In this document: positions 17,507 through 26,630 of the stretch, piece by piece
Layout of the letters: each line of letters begins with the position of its first letter
Numbering within the stretch: the stretch's first letter is position 1
Assembly (NCBI RefSeq): GCF_014635725.1
Contig: NZ_BMDJ01000006.1
Span: 124,001 to 188,000, forward strand
Reading direction: 5' to 3'
Length of the DNA: 64,000 nucleotides
Source: Pedobacter mendelii
GTDB taxonomy: Bacteria > Bacteroidota > Bacteroidia > Sphingobacteriales > Sphingobacteriaceae
Notes under the pieces: model-generated
Databases searched by the model: none
What the model saw: only the letters and a program-made list of their open reading frames with translations
Told to the model about the DNA's origin: nothing
Made by a program: the position numbers and the translations under genes

Positions 17507-19321
17507 ATGCCTGATAAAAAGAAATATCGTTATAAATTTATTAAGTGGTCAGTAGGTATATTTTTAATTTTAGCTACAATACTGGCATCAATAGCATGGT
17601 ATTTAAATATAAAATCTCGCCCATTACTAACAACACAAATAAAAACACTGCTTTACAAATCTACTGATAGCTTATATACCATCAGTTTTACTAAAGTGAG
17701 CACAAATATCTTAACTGGAAGCGCAACTTTACAGAATGTAAAAATTACTCCTGATACTAATCGGTATAAAGCACTTATTGCTTTAAAAAGAGCACCGAAC
17801 AATCTTTACACAGTTTCGTTGAAAAAATTAGTTGTAAAGCATTTTCATCCGTTAACCATGTATCGCGAACATAAATTGCAAATTGAAGAAGTTTTATTTG
17901 ATAAGCCTGAAGTTTTAATGGTTAATCGACAGTTAGATTTTAATGAAAACAGAGCCCCAAAGCTCATCAAATCTCCTTATGCGTTTATTTCGAAAAGTTT
18001 AAAAGAATTTAGTATTAATTCCATTTTATTTAAAGATGCCAGCTTTAAATATATTAATAAAAACGTAGCAAAACCAACTGTTTTTTCTATTGATGATTTA
18101 AACATCACCTTAGTAGATTTACTTGTTGATTCAACTTCTTTTGATGATCCTACCAGAATATACCTTTTGAAAGATGTAGTAATTAACCTGAAGGATTATA
18201 ATTACGCAACGCCTGATAAAATGTATAATATTAAACTAAATAAACTCGATTTCAGAGCATCGACAGGACGATTGAGAATAAATAAATTTGCGCTAGAACC
18301 TTTATATGATGAGATGAAATTTGGGCAAGTTGCAAGATATGCGAGAGACCGTTTTGATATTTTAATGAACGATATCTCCTTAAATGGAATCAACTTACCA
18401 CTTTACATATCCAAGCAAGAATTAAGAGCAAAGGAAATGGCAATTGCCAATGGTTTTGTTGCTGTTTTTAATAATAATAGTTTACCGAAACGCGAGAAAG
18501 AAAGTAGAATAGGAAAATTTCCTCATCAGCTGTTGCAGAAACTAGGTGCGCCAATTTTGGTTGATAAGATACAGCTTAAAGATGTTGATATTAGTTATGC
18601 AATTTATAATAAGGAAAGTCAGCAAAGAGGCAAAATTTCTTTTGAACACACTTCAGGCATTATAAGCAACGCAACAAATATTGATAAAGTAAAAGTTATT
18701 AGCCCGATAATGGAGGCAAATTTAAGCACTTATTTATTGGGACAAGGAAAATTAGATATTGACTTTAAATTTAATTTGGCTGCTAATAGCGGCGATTTTT
18801 CATACAAAGGCGTTTTACAAAATTTTAATGCTCGGGTTTTAAACCAAATAACAAAACCTTTGGGCTTAGTTAGAATTAACAGAGGTAATGTAGATAATCT
18901 TAAATTTAACTTCAAAGCTGATGATTTTGGAGCTAAAGGAACAGTTGATTTTTCATACTTTGATTTATCTGTTGCATTAATGAAAAACGACCCTGAAAAA
19001 GATCATTTAGTAAAAAGAGGTTTAATTTCCTTTTTAGCGAATGCATTAATTATAAATTCCGAAAACCCTGGTCCCGATGGCAAATTTGTTTCTGCAACCG
19101 TAAATTATGAGCGGCCACAAAACACATCTTTTTTTAGTATGATTTGGAAAAGCCTATTTATCGGCATTAAACATAGTGTTGGCATTACAGAAGAAAAGCA
19201 GAACGAAATGCGTGAACATATTGCAAAGTTTAAAGCAATGAAAACAAGTCACCAATTACGCAAAAAACGCAGATTAGAGCGGCGCCAACAAAAAGAAAAT
19301 CAACCTAAAAATGAAAGGTGA
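17507..19321 (+). CDS. AsmA-like membrane-anchored protein, paralogue 2
   Basis: This 604-residue tandem paralogue of the gene 61 bp upstream has the same plan: a basic N-tail, one membrane helix (about 13-32), the block TNILTGSATLQNVKITPDT, a central beta-rich region, a conserved block GLISFLANALIINSENPGP, and a strongly basic C-terminal tail (RKKRRLERRQQKEN). The matching ends of both proteins (SFFxxxWKxxFVGIK-type segment, then the basic tail) show they arose by gene duplication. The two are probably co-transcribed. I know no experimentally defined function for this pair. Confidence 0.7.
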   Translation: MPDKKKYRYKFIKWSVGIFLILATILASIAWYLNIKSRPLLTTQIKTLLYKSTDSLYTISFTKVSTNILTGSATLQNVKITPDTNRYKALIALKRAPNNLYTVSLKKLVVKHFHPLTMYREHKLQIEEVLFDKPEVLMVNRQLDFNENRAPKLIKSPYAFISKSLKEFSINSILFKDASFKYINKNVAKPTVFSIDDLNITLVDLLVDSTSFDDPTRIYLLKDVVINLKDYNYATPDKMYNIKLNKLDFRASTGRLRINKFALEPLYDEMKFGQVARYARDRFDILMNDISLNGINLPLYISKQELRAKEMAIANGFVAVFNNNSLPKREKESRIGKFPHQLLQKLGAPILVDKIQLKDVDISYAIYNKESQQRGKISFEHTSGIISNATNIDKVKVISPIMEANLSTYLLGQGKLDIDFKFNLAANSGDFSYKGVLQNFNARVLNQITKPLGLVRINRGNVDNLKFNFKADDFGAKGTVDFSYFDLSVALMKNDPEKDHLVKRGLISFLANALIINSENPGPDGKFVSATVNYERPQNTSFFSMIWKSLFIGIKHSVGITEEKQNEMREHIAKFKAMKTSHQLRKKRRLERRQQKENQPKNER

Positions 19322-19617
19322 TAGGATTTTATGCTCTTAACCGTAAATTTAAAATATGATTATTGCTCTTGTTACTGTCAGTTTTCTTTTCCTTTCAGAA
19401 TTCTATTTTATAATTTACTAATTGGTAAAAAATTAGGTTTAACAACACTTTTCTACAATTGTGCTTAAAAAGGCTTTTCAATTTAATTCCCAAATCTCAT
19501 TTAAGCAGTTAAATACTAAACAACCTGCTTGATTTGCTTTATCAAGATATTGCTATAATTATTTTATACATAATATTTACAGGAATTGGATTTGAATACA
19601 AGAATTTTGAGAGAAAA

Positions 19618-19983
19618 TTAGATTAAATGCTTTTTAACAATTTCTTCTAAAGCTTCAATATCAAAAGGTTTTGATAAGTAACTATCTGCACCAGCTTCAT
19701 CTGCTAATGCCGAAATATCATTATTTGCAGAAAAATATATAACAGGAATGTGCTTTAAATCCGGGTTGTTCTTAATTGCCTTGGTGGCCTGTATTCCACC
19801 TAAATCTGGTAACCAATTATCCATAAAAATAATATCGGGCATATAAGCTGCAACTTGATTCTCGATATCATTTGCACTTTCTGATGTTTTAATTTCATAA
19901 CCAGCATCTTCAAAAATAAAGGTACATAAGTCTAAAATATCTCTATTATCATCAAAAACGAATATTTTTTTTGCTTCAGCCAT
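19618..19983 (-). CDS. Single-domain response regulator (CheY-like)
   Basis: This 121-residue stand-alone receiver domain has no output domain. Visible sites are the acidic pair in FVFDDNRDI, the phospho-Asp in IIFMDNWLPD (about residue 56), the Ser/Thr switch position in IYFSAND and the conserved Lys in YLSKPFD. It is the last gene of a six-gene signalling operon and starts 23 bp after the CheB gene. It probably serves as a diffusible phosphate acceptor of the hybrid kinase. The 296 bp beyond it, before the AsmA-like genes, hold no gene. Confidence 0.9.
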   Translation of the reverse strand: MAEAKKIFVFDDNRDILDLCTFIFEDAGYEIKTSESANDIENQVAAYMPDIIFMDNWLPDLGGIQATKAIKNNPDLKHIPVIYFSANNDISALADEAGADSYLSKPFDIEALEEIVKKHLI

Positions 19984-20006
19984 TAATTTACTTTATAGAA
20001 CAGTTT

Positions 20007-20594
20007 CTACCTTTTTGCTAATTTATTTATAAAATCTGCCATGTAAAAGGCATCTAAAATAACATTTTTTTTTATGTTTATTACTGCTTGCTGTGGCATG
20101 TATGGCATTATTGCTGTATTTGGATTCTGTATAACCACTAAGCCCCCAAAATTGTTTACTGCTTTCAATCCTTCAACGCCGTCGTTATTTGAGCCCGACA
20201 ATAAAATGCATATTAATTCGCTTGCGAAAATCTCCGCAGCAGATTGAAAAGTAACATCTATAGAGGGCCTTGAGTAATTAACCTTTTCTGAATAATCTAA
20301 AGAGAATGTTTTGTTGTGTTCTAATAATAAATGATAGTCTGCAGGTGCTATATAAACAGTACCTGGCAATATTTTTTCCTTTTCTTCTACTTCTTTTACT
20401 TTTAATTGTGTTCTGTTTTGAAGTAAATCTGTAAGTAAGGAGTCGTTACCAGGTTTACGATGAGTAACAATAATAATCGGAAAATTAATTTCTTTATCTA
20501 ATGCCGGAAATATTTCGAGCAACACATCAAGACTACCAGCAGAGCCACCGATAACTAAAGCACTACACTTTTTCGGAATTAAAGTTTCCTCCAT
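20007..20594 (-). CDS. CheB-type protein-glutamate methylesterase (catalytic domain only)
   Basis: This 195-residue protein has the CheB catalytic domain without a receiver domain. The Ser-His-Asp triad is visible: VIGGSAGSLDVL (Ser, about residue 17), IVTHRKPGND (His, about 44) and LSGSNNDGVEGL (Asp, about 136). CheB removes methyl groups from glutamates of signalling proteins. No methyl-accepting receptor is encoded in the window, so the substrate may be a coiled-coil region of the adjacent hybrid kinase. It overlaps the CheR gene by 16 bp, indicating translational coupling and paired function. Confidence 0.9.
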   Translation of the reverse strand: MEETLIPKKCSALVIGGSAGSLDVLLEIFPALDKEINFPIIIVTHRKPGNDSLLTDLLQNRTQLKVKEVEEKEKILPGTVYIAPADYHLLLEHNKTFSLDYSEKVNYSRPSIDVTFQSAAEIFASELICILLSGSNNDGVEGLKAVNNFGGLVVIQNPNTAIMPYMPQQAVINIKKNVILDAFYMADFINKLAKR

Positions 20595-21397
20595 ATTTTT
20601 TCTGTCCTTATCCTTTTATATTGCTTTGCTTTCGGCCAAAAATCTAAACTTTCTTTACTACCTAATGCTAAATAACCAAGCTGTTCCAAACTATTATCAA
20701 ACAATTGAAAAACCTTATGCTGTAAGTCCTTATCGAAGTAGATTAAAACATTTCTGCATAAAATCAATTGAAACTCATTAAATGAATGGTCGGAAACTAA
20801 ATTATGCGTAGAAAAAATCATTTTCCCGCTCAAGGTTTCATCAAATTTCGCTAATGAATAATTAGCCGAATAATATGTTGAAAAATCTTTTAACCCTCCC
20901 GATTGCAAATAGTTTTCTGAATAACTTTTTAAATAATTTAAAGGGAAAATTCCTTTTTTTGCCTTTTCCAAAACAGAAGGATTTATATCGGTAGCGTAAA
21001 TAAGCGATTTATTAAGTAAGCTCAGCTCCTTTAAAACGATTGCTAATGAATAAGCTTCCTCTCCGGTAGAACAACCTGCAACCCATATTCTAATGAATGG
21101 ATATGTACCCAGCGTTGGCAAAATTTCATTACGTAATGCTTTATAAAAACTTGGGTCGCGAAACATTTCTGTAACATTGACCGTAATCTCTTCCAAAAAT
21201 CTTTTGAAATATTGCTTATCTGTTTTAACTGTATATCTAAACTCAGCGAAACTTACAAAATTATCTAAAGCATATAGCCGTGAAATTCTTCTTTTAATTG
21301 ATGCGTGCGAGTATTCTAGAAAATCGTAGCCATGTGCTTCCAGTACATCATTAAGCAGTGTTTCAACTTGTTCGTTATCTATAACATCACCAATCAC
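20579..21397 (-). CDS. CheR-type protein-glutamate methyltransferase
   Basis: This 272-residue SAM-dependent methyltransferase has an N-terminal helical CheR_N domain (about residues 1-70). A catalytic domain follows with VNVTEMFRDPSFY, the SAM motif IWVAGCSTGEEAYSLAI (about 108-124) and LILCRNVLIYFD (about 212-223). CheR methylates glutamate side chains of receptors. Here it is coupled to a stand-alone CheB and histidine kinases instead of chemoreceptors, as in stress or developmental pathways of other bacteria. It lies 1 bp from the upstream response regulator gene. Confidence 0.92.
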   Translation of the reverse strand: MIGDVIDNEQVETLLNDVLEAHGYDFLEYSHASIKRRISRLYALDNFVSFAEFRYTVKTDKQYFKRFLEEITVNVTEMFRDPSFYKALRNEILPTLGTYPFIRIWVAGCSTGEEAYSLAIVLKELSLLNKSLIYATDINPSVLEKAKKGIFPLNYLKSYSENYLQSGGLKDFSTYYSANYSLAKFDETLSGKMIFSTHNLVSDHSFNEFQLILCRNVLIYFDKDLQHKVFQLFDNSLEQLGYLALGSKESLDFWPKAKQYKRIRTEKIWRKL

Positions 21398-21398
21398 T

Positions 21399-21770
21399 TT
21401 ATTTAGTAAGTTTTTCTATTTGCGTTAATAATTCATCTACATTAATCGGTTTTGATACGTAACCGGCAGCCCCGGCAATTAAGCACTGTTCCCTATCTCC
21501 AACCATTGCCTGCGCGGTAACTGCCAAAACCGGAATATCTCGCATCTTTTCTGATTTTTTCATCGCCGCCATAGCTTGATAACCATCCATATCAGGCATC
21601 ATCATATCCATTAACACAATGGTAACATTTTTGTTTTCTTCCATAATGGAGAAGCCTTCTTGTGCGCTTAAAGCAGATAAGCATTCAAAACCTTTAGCTT
21701 TAAGAACCGCTTTTAACGCAAAAATATTTCTGTTATCATCATCAATGATGAGAATTAACTTTTTTGACAT
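21399..21770 (-). CDS. Single-domain response regulator
   Basis: This 123-residue receiver domain contains ILIIDDDNRNIFALK (acidic pocket), VLMDMMMPDMDGY (phospho-Asp, about residue 54), VLAVTAQAM and YVSKPINVDEL (conserved Lys). It closely resembles the third receiver domain of the preceding hybrid kinase (RNIFxLxxxL, VLMDMMMPxxDGY, GDREQCLIAGAxGYxSKP). That suggests it arose by duplication of that domain and acts as its mobile counterpart. It starts 14 bp after the kinase gene. Confidence 0.92.
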   Translation of the reverse strand: MSKKLILIIDDDNRNIFALKAVLKAKGFECLSALSAQEGFSIMEENKNVTIVLMDMMMPDMDGYQAMAAMKKSEKMRDIPVLAVTAQAMVGDREQCLIAGAAGYVSKPINVDELLTQIEKLTK

Positions 21771-21784
21771 ACAAAAAAATAGGA

Positions 21785-24700
21785 TTAAGAATTATAATGA
21801 TTTTCATATAACCAAACACGAAGCAAGGAAACCAACTGATCCATATCTACAGGTTTACTTATATAGTCGGACGCACCTGCAGCAATGCATTTTTCTCTAT
21901 CTCCCATCATTGCTTTTGCTGTAACAGCCAAAATTGGCAAATTTCTGTATTTAATATCCTCTCTTATTGCACTTGTGGTTTCGTAACCATCAAGCTCGGG
22001 CATCATCATATCCATTAAAACAACATCTACAGATTGGTTTTCGTTCAACAATTTAAGTGCTTCTTTTCCATCTGTAGCAGTTAAAACATGCATTTGATGT
22101 TGTTCTAAAACTTTTGTTAACGAAAAAATATTCCTAACATCATCATCAGCTACCAAAACCGTTTTCCCTTTCAATACATCCTGAAGTTCAGAAAACTTTT
22201 TAGGTGCTTTAGCCTGATCTTTATTTTTCTCCTCAACGAGGTGAAGAAATAATCCTGCTTCATCTAAAATACGCTGATAAGAGTGAGCAGTTTTTACCAC
22301 AATTGAATCTGCATATTGTTTTATTCTGCTTTCTTCACCTTTAGATAAACTTTTTCCGGTAAAAATAATTATTGGTAAATTCTCAAGACCTGGGGTTTTC
22401 TTTACCACTTCCAAAGTTTCGTACGCATGTTTATCAGGGATACCCATATCTAAAATCACACAATTAACATCAGATTTATGGAGTGCTGAAACACTATCAC
22501 CAACCTGATTAACAATTTCAGTTTGAATATCAAAATTACCTAAGAAATAGCTTAATGCCTTTGCATGTTGCTCATTTTCTTCAACGATTAATACTTTTTT
22601 TGGATGTCGGCTTAAAGCATGCTCCAATTTTTGGAAAATTTCTTGCATGTGCTCAAAAGCAAAAGGTTTGTTTATAAAATCCACAGCACCTTTTAATAAA
22701 CTTTCTTTTTTAACTTGTAAAGACGACATAATATGAACAGGGATGGGGCGAGTATCAGGGTCTGCTTTTAGTTCTTCCATCACTTGCCATCCATCTTTAA
22801 CTGGTAGTTGAATATCCAGCAGAATGGCCAAAGGTTTATAAGCTTTCGCCATTTCAATACCTACATCTCCTCTAACAGCTACCAAGCCTTTATAATTCTT
22901 TTTTCTAGTAAAATCTAATAACGTTTTAGCAAAGGGAGTATCATCTTCAACAATTAAAATCACCTTATCATCTGGCTCAATATTATCACGATCATCCTCA
23001 ATTTCTTGCGGAATATTAGGTACCGTTAAACGAGTAGCTTTTTGAATAAGTTCCACATTAACAACCTTTTCTAAAGGGTGTTCAATGTCTTCAAAGCCTT
23101 TATTCTTATCTATCGGAAGTGTTAAAGTAAAAGTACTTCCCTGGTTTTCTTTACTTTTTAAATCGATATATCCACCTAATAATTTAGCCAGTTCTCTACT
23201 TATGGAAAGACCCAAGCCTGTTCCACCGAATTTTCGCCTTGTAGAACCGTCGGCCTGTTGGAAAGCCTCAAATACCATTGCCTGTTTATCTGGGGCAATA
23301 CCTAAACCTGTATCTGTTACTTTAAAAATAATAGCATTTAAGTTCTCATTCTTTTCTATATTTAAAGTAACCGAGCCTTGATTTGTAAATTTAATTGCAT
23401 TTGATAGGAGGTTTTTCAAAATCTGCTCCAATCGCATTTTATCTGTATGGAAATATTCAGGGGTACCGTCTGATTTATCAATAACCAATTTTAATTTTTT
23501 ATCTCTTGCCACAGGATTGAATAAAGAACGCATATTCAGCATTATCTCATCAACTTTAATATTGGCCCGATCTAATTCCATCTTACCTGCTTCAATTTTC
23601 GATAAATCTAGAATTTCATCAATTAAATTTAACAAACCCTGACCTGAGCTCTGTATCACTTCTGCATATTCCTGATGCTCTCGATCCATTGCCTCATTTT
23701 CGGCCATTAGTCTTGATAAAAGCAAAATTGAATTTAAAGGTGTGCGCAACTCGTGCGACATATTTGCCAGAAATTCTGATTTATATCTGGTACTTAATTC
23801 AAGCGCCTCGGCTTTTTGCTGTATTTCTACATTCCGCTCTTCAATAAGTTCATTTTTTTCCTCAAGCAAACTGCTTCTTTCTTCAAGTTCCTGATTGCTT
23901 TGCAACAGTTCTTCTTGCTGCACTCTTAATTCTTCTTCTGATGCCTGAAGTTTTTGTGCTTGTGCCTCCAACTCAGCATTCATCCCTTCTAACTCGGTAT
24001 GTTGAACCTGAAGCTCTTCTGATTGCGCTTGTGTTTCTTCTAATAACTGTTGAAGTTTTAATCTATTCTGAGCACCTAACAGAGCGGTACCTACATCAGA
24101 TAAAATCAAATTCAGAAAGTGTAATTGTAAATCGGAAAAGGTGCCGATTGTTCCCAACTCTAATCCGCCAATGGAAATGCCATTTCTAACAATAGGCAAA
24201 ACCAATAACTGAGTTGGTTTAATGTTTCCAGTTGCATAAGTAATTGTTAATTCGCCTTGCGGAATTTCGTTTAGCAGAATTTGTTTCCCGGATTTAACTG
24301 CCTGCCCAATTAATCCTTCTCCTAAAGCTAAAGATTCTGCCAAATTTCCCCCTTGCAGGGCATACTGTCCCTCCAGATAAAGATAACTATCCTCCTTAAG
24401 CAAATAAATTGCACCTATTTGACTATTCGTATAAGCTGCCAAGAATTCGATGATGTCATCAGCCAAATGAAAAACATCTTTTTCGCCAACCATTTTAACA
24501 TTAAGGTTTGCAACGCCTGTTTGTAACCATTCATTTTCAGCCAGTGTATCAAAAGATTTTTTAAGTGATGAAGACATTGTATTTAACGATTCTGAAAGTT
24601 CACCAATATCATCCCGAGATTGACTATCCAAAGTAACGCCATAATTACCATTTGAAATCTGCTGTGCGATTTCTTTGATGGCGAGAATACGTTTCTCCAT

Positions 24701-25363
24701 TTCGTATTTTTTATCTTCAATTTCTTTTTGCAGCTTAATCCGCTCATCAAAATCAACAGATACTTTTCTGTAAAAGAATAAAGTTATTACAATGGCCAAA
24801 ATAGCTGCAAAAACAATAAGAATGGGTGTATATGAGGTTAGTTTATTTAATTCAATGCTTCTTTTTTCGAGCAACCTTTGCTCCTCTTTAACCATACGAT
24901 TTACAACTGCACGAGCCTGATCCATGTAAACCTTTCCTTGAAAAAGAACTGTTGGGTCTACTTTTCCACCCAAAGATTTTATCTCAATTGTAGATTTTAT
25001 TATGGCCAACCTACGAATCATTATGTCCTTTAATTCTGCAATACTTCTTTGCTGTTGCTGATTATCTTTAGTACTTTCAGCAATTTTGTTTAGGGCAACG
25101 AGCGACTTATCAGATGCGCCATTATAAGGCACTAAAAAAATTCTATTCCCTGTTAAAAGATATCCTCTTTGGCCGGTTTCTGCATCTTTAAGCGTAGATA
25201 TTACGCCTTCTACATTTAGAATAATTTCATCACTATGCTTTACAAGGTCTGTACTTTTAATCAAGTTCCTAATACTTACATAAGAAGCGAGCGAACTGAT
25301 AAAAAGAATAATTAGTGACAGGCCAAGGCCTAAACGTAAATTATTTTTAAGCGTTGTTTTCAT
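21785..25363 (-). CDS. Hybrid sensor histidine kinase: CHASE3-HAMP-GAF-HK-REC-REC-REC
   Basis: This 1192-residue membrane kinase has the following order. TM1 is at about 12-30. A CHASE3 sensor domain in the periplasm follows (about 40-175; DAETGQRGYLLTGN). TM2 is at about 180-199 and HAMP at about 200-275. A GAF domain spans about 290-440. A long Glu/Gln coiled coil follows (about 440-530). HisKA contains FLANMSHELRTPLNS. The ATPase domain has NLLSNAIKFTN, TDTGLGIAPD and FGGTGLGLSIS. Three receiver domains follow (about 805-920, 930-1045, 1065-1190). REC2 has a degenerate acidic pocket (VEENEQ) but keeps its LDMG Asp. It is the core of the CheB/CheR operon and follows the REC-HK gene by 26 bp. 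Confidence 0.94.
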   Translation of the reverse strand: MKTTLKNNLRLGLGLSLIILFISSLASYVSIRNLIKSTDLVKHSDEIILNVEGVISTLKDAETGQRGYLLTGNRIFLVPYNGASDKSLVALNKIAESTKDNQQQQRSIAELKDIMIRRLAIIKSTIEIKSLGGKVDPTVLFQGKVYMDQARAVVNRMVKEEQRLLEKRSIELNKLTSYTPILIVFAAILAIVITLFFYRKVSVDFDERIKLQKEIEDKKYEMEKRILAIKEIAQQISNGNYGVTLDSQSRDDIGELSESLNTMSSSLKKSFDTLAENEWLQTGVANLNVKMVGEKDVFHLADDIIEFLAAYTNSQIGAIYLLKEDSYLYLEGQYALQGGNLAESLALGEGLIGQAVKSGKQILLNEIPQGELTITYATGNIKPTQLLVLPIVRNGISIGGLELGTIGTFSDLQLHFLNLILSDVGTALLGAQNRLKLQQLLEETQAQSEELQVQHTELEGMNAELEAQAQKLQASEEELRVQQEELLQSNQELEERSSLLEEKNELIEERNVEIQQKAEALELSTRYKSEFLANMSHELRTPLNSILLLSRLMAENEAMDREHQEYAEVIQSSGQGLLNLIDEILDLSKIEAGKMELDRANIKVDEIMLNMRSLFNPVARDKKLKLVIDKSDGTPEYFHTDKMRLEQILKNLLSNAIKFTNQGSVTLNIEKNENLNAIIFKVTDTGLGIAPDKQAMVFEAFQQADGSTRRKFGGTGLGLSISRELAKLLGGYIDLKSKENQGSTFTLTLPIDKNKGFEDIEHPLEKVVNVELIQKATRLTVPNIPQEIEDDRDNIEPDDKVILIVEDDTPFAKTLLDFTRKKNYKGLVAVRGDVGIEMAKAYKPLAILLDIQLPVKDGWQVMEELKADPDTRPIPVHIMSSLQVKKESLLKGAVDFINKPFAFEHMQEIFQKLEHALSRHPKKVLIVEENEQHAKALSYFLGNFDIQTEIVNQVGDSVSALHKSDVNCVILDMGIPDKHAYETLEVVKKTPGLENLPIIIFTGKSLSKGEESRIKQYADSIVVKTAHSYQRILDEAGLFLHLVEEKNKDQAKAPKKFSELQDVLKGKTVLVADDDVRNIFSLTKVLEQHQMHVLTATDGKEALKLLNENQSVDVVLMDMMMPELDGYETTSAIREDIKYRNLPILAVTAKAMMGDREKCIAAGASDYISKPVDMDQLVSLLRVWLYENHYNS

Positions 25364-25389
25364 TATTTTATTGATAGAGTATTAAGGAA

Positions 25390-26517
25390 TTAATAGGCTA
25401 AAATTTCTTCTTCGGTTATCGGGATGATGAAGTAAAATTCGGAGCCTTCATCAGGCACGCTATTTACTCCGATAGTTCCTTTGTGCCTATTTATAATTTC
25501 TGAGCAGATATATAAACCAATTCCAAGGCCATTGAAACGATTGCTACTTTCTTCAACGCGATAAAATTTGTCAAATATTTTTTGATGCTGCGATTTAGGG
25601 ATGCCAATACCAAAATCTTTTACTGCAACATAAAGTTTGCTATCTTTTATATTTAGCGTAACATTAACCTGATTAGTTCCCGGTGCATATTTTATTGCGT
25701 TTGTAATAAAATTTATAACAACCTGTTCCAATCGGGTTTCATCTCCAAAAACCAATTCATCTGTTTTACCAAGCTTATTAATTTTAAAATCGGGGTTAGA
25801 TTGCTGCAACATTTCAATGGCATTATTCACCATATTATCAGCGCAGAAACTTTTCATATTGAACTTCAGTTTACCGCTCTCAATTTTTGAAATATCGAGT
25901 AAATCTACTATCAGTTCGTTTAATTTTTCTAATTGAATACTTGCTTTAGCGAGATGATTTTGAGCCATGACTTTATCATCTTTGTTCAGGCTTCGTTGCA
26001 AAAGTTGAATATAGCCTTTTACACTAGTTAATGGCGTTTTTAACTCATGACTTGCAATACTAATAAACTCATCTTTTTTATGTTCGGCTTCCTTACGAAA
26101 TTCAATTTCTTCGAGTAACTTTTCCTGCACTTCATTGAGCTTTCTGTTCTGCTCATAAATACGGTAAAATGTTTTTATTTTAAGCAAAAGTACGTTGATA
26201 TCAACAGGCTTGGTAATGTAATCCAAACCGCCGCTGAGGTAGCCTTTTGTAATAAATTTTAATTCGGTATTTACTGCTGAAAGAAATATGATAGCTGTAT
26301 CTTTTGCTTTGCTGAAACCTGATATGGCTTCTGCAACCTCAAAACCATCCATATCTGGCATTTGAACATCCAGAATGATTAATACATAATTGTTTTTTAA
26401 AACCTTTTTAAGTGCTTCCTCCCCTGAAGATGCCGTGTCAACTTCGAAATTATGTGCTTGCAGTACTTTCTGTAAAGAAATCAGGTTTTCAGGCCTATCA
26501 TCAACAATAAGGATCAT
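25390..26517 (-). CDS. Soluble REC-histidine kinase
   Basis: This 375-residue cytoplasmic protein starts with a receiver domain (about 1-118; LIVDDRPENL, ILDVQMPDMDGFEV, YITKPVD), then a short coiled coil. A HisKA domain follows (FISIASHELKTPLTSVKGY, about 152-170), then an HATPase domain (NFITNAIKYAPG, VKDFGIGIPK, GLGIGLYICSEI). There is no transmembrane segment, so it receives its signal by phosphotransfer or partner binding. It is the first gene of the operon that continues with the large hybrid kinase, REC, CheR, CheB and REC. A likely arrangement is a phosphorelay between the two kinases. Confidence 0.93.
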   Translation of the reverse strand: MILIVDDRPENLISLQKVLQAHNFEVDTASSGEEALKKVLKNNYVLIILDVQMPDMDGFEVAEAISGFSKAKDTAIIFLSAVNTELKFITKGYLSGGLDYITKPVDINVLLLKIKTFYRIYEQNRKLNEVQEKLLEEIEFRKEAEHKKDEFISIASHELKTPLTSVKGYIQLLQRSLNKDDKVMAQNHLAKASIQLEKLNELIVDLLDISKIESGKLKFNMKSFCADNMVNNAIEMLQQSNPDFKINKLGKTDELVFGDETRLEQVVINFITNAIKYAPGTNQVNVTLNIKDSKLYVAVKDFGIGIPKSQHQKIFDKFYRVEESSNRFNGLGIGLYICSEIINRHKGTIGVNSVPDEGSEFYFIIPITEEEILAY

Positions 26518-26630
26518 CTTTTATAAAACATTATGAAGCCGGGATAATTTTGTTTGGTTCAAAGACTAAGTTACCTTTAAGTGTATACAAACAACGCTGC
26601 TTTTAAAATGTTTGGAAAAAAATTATTTTT

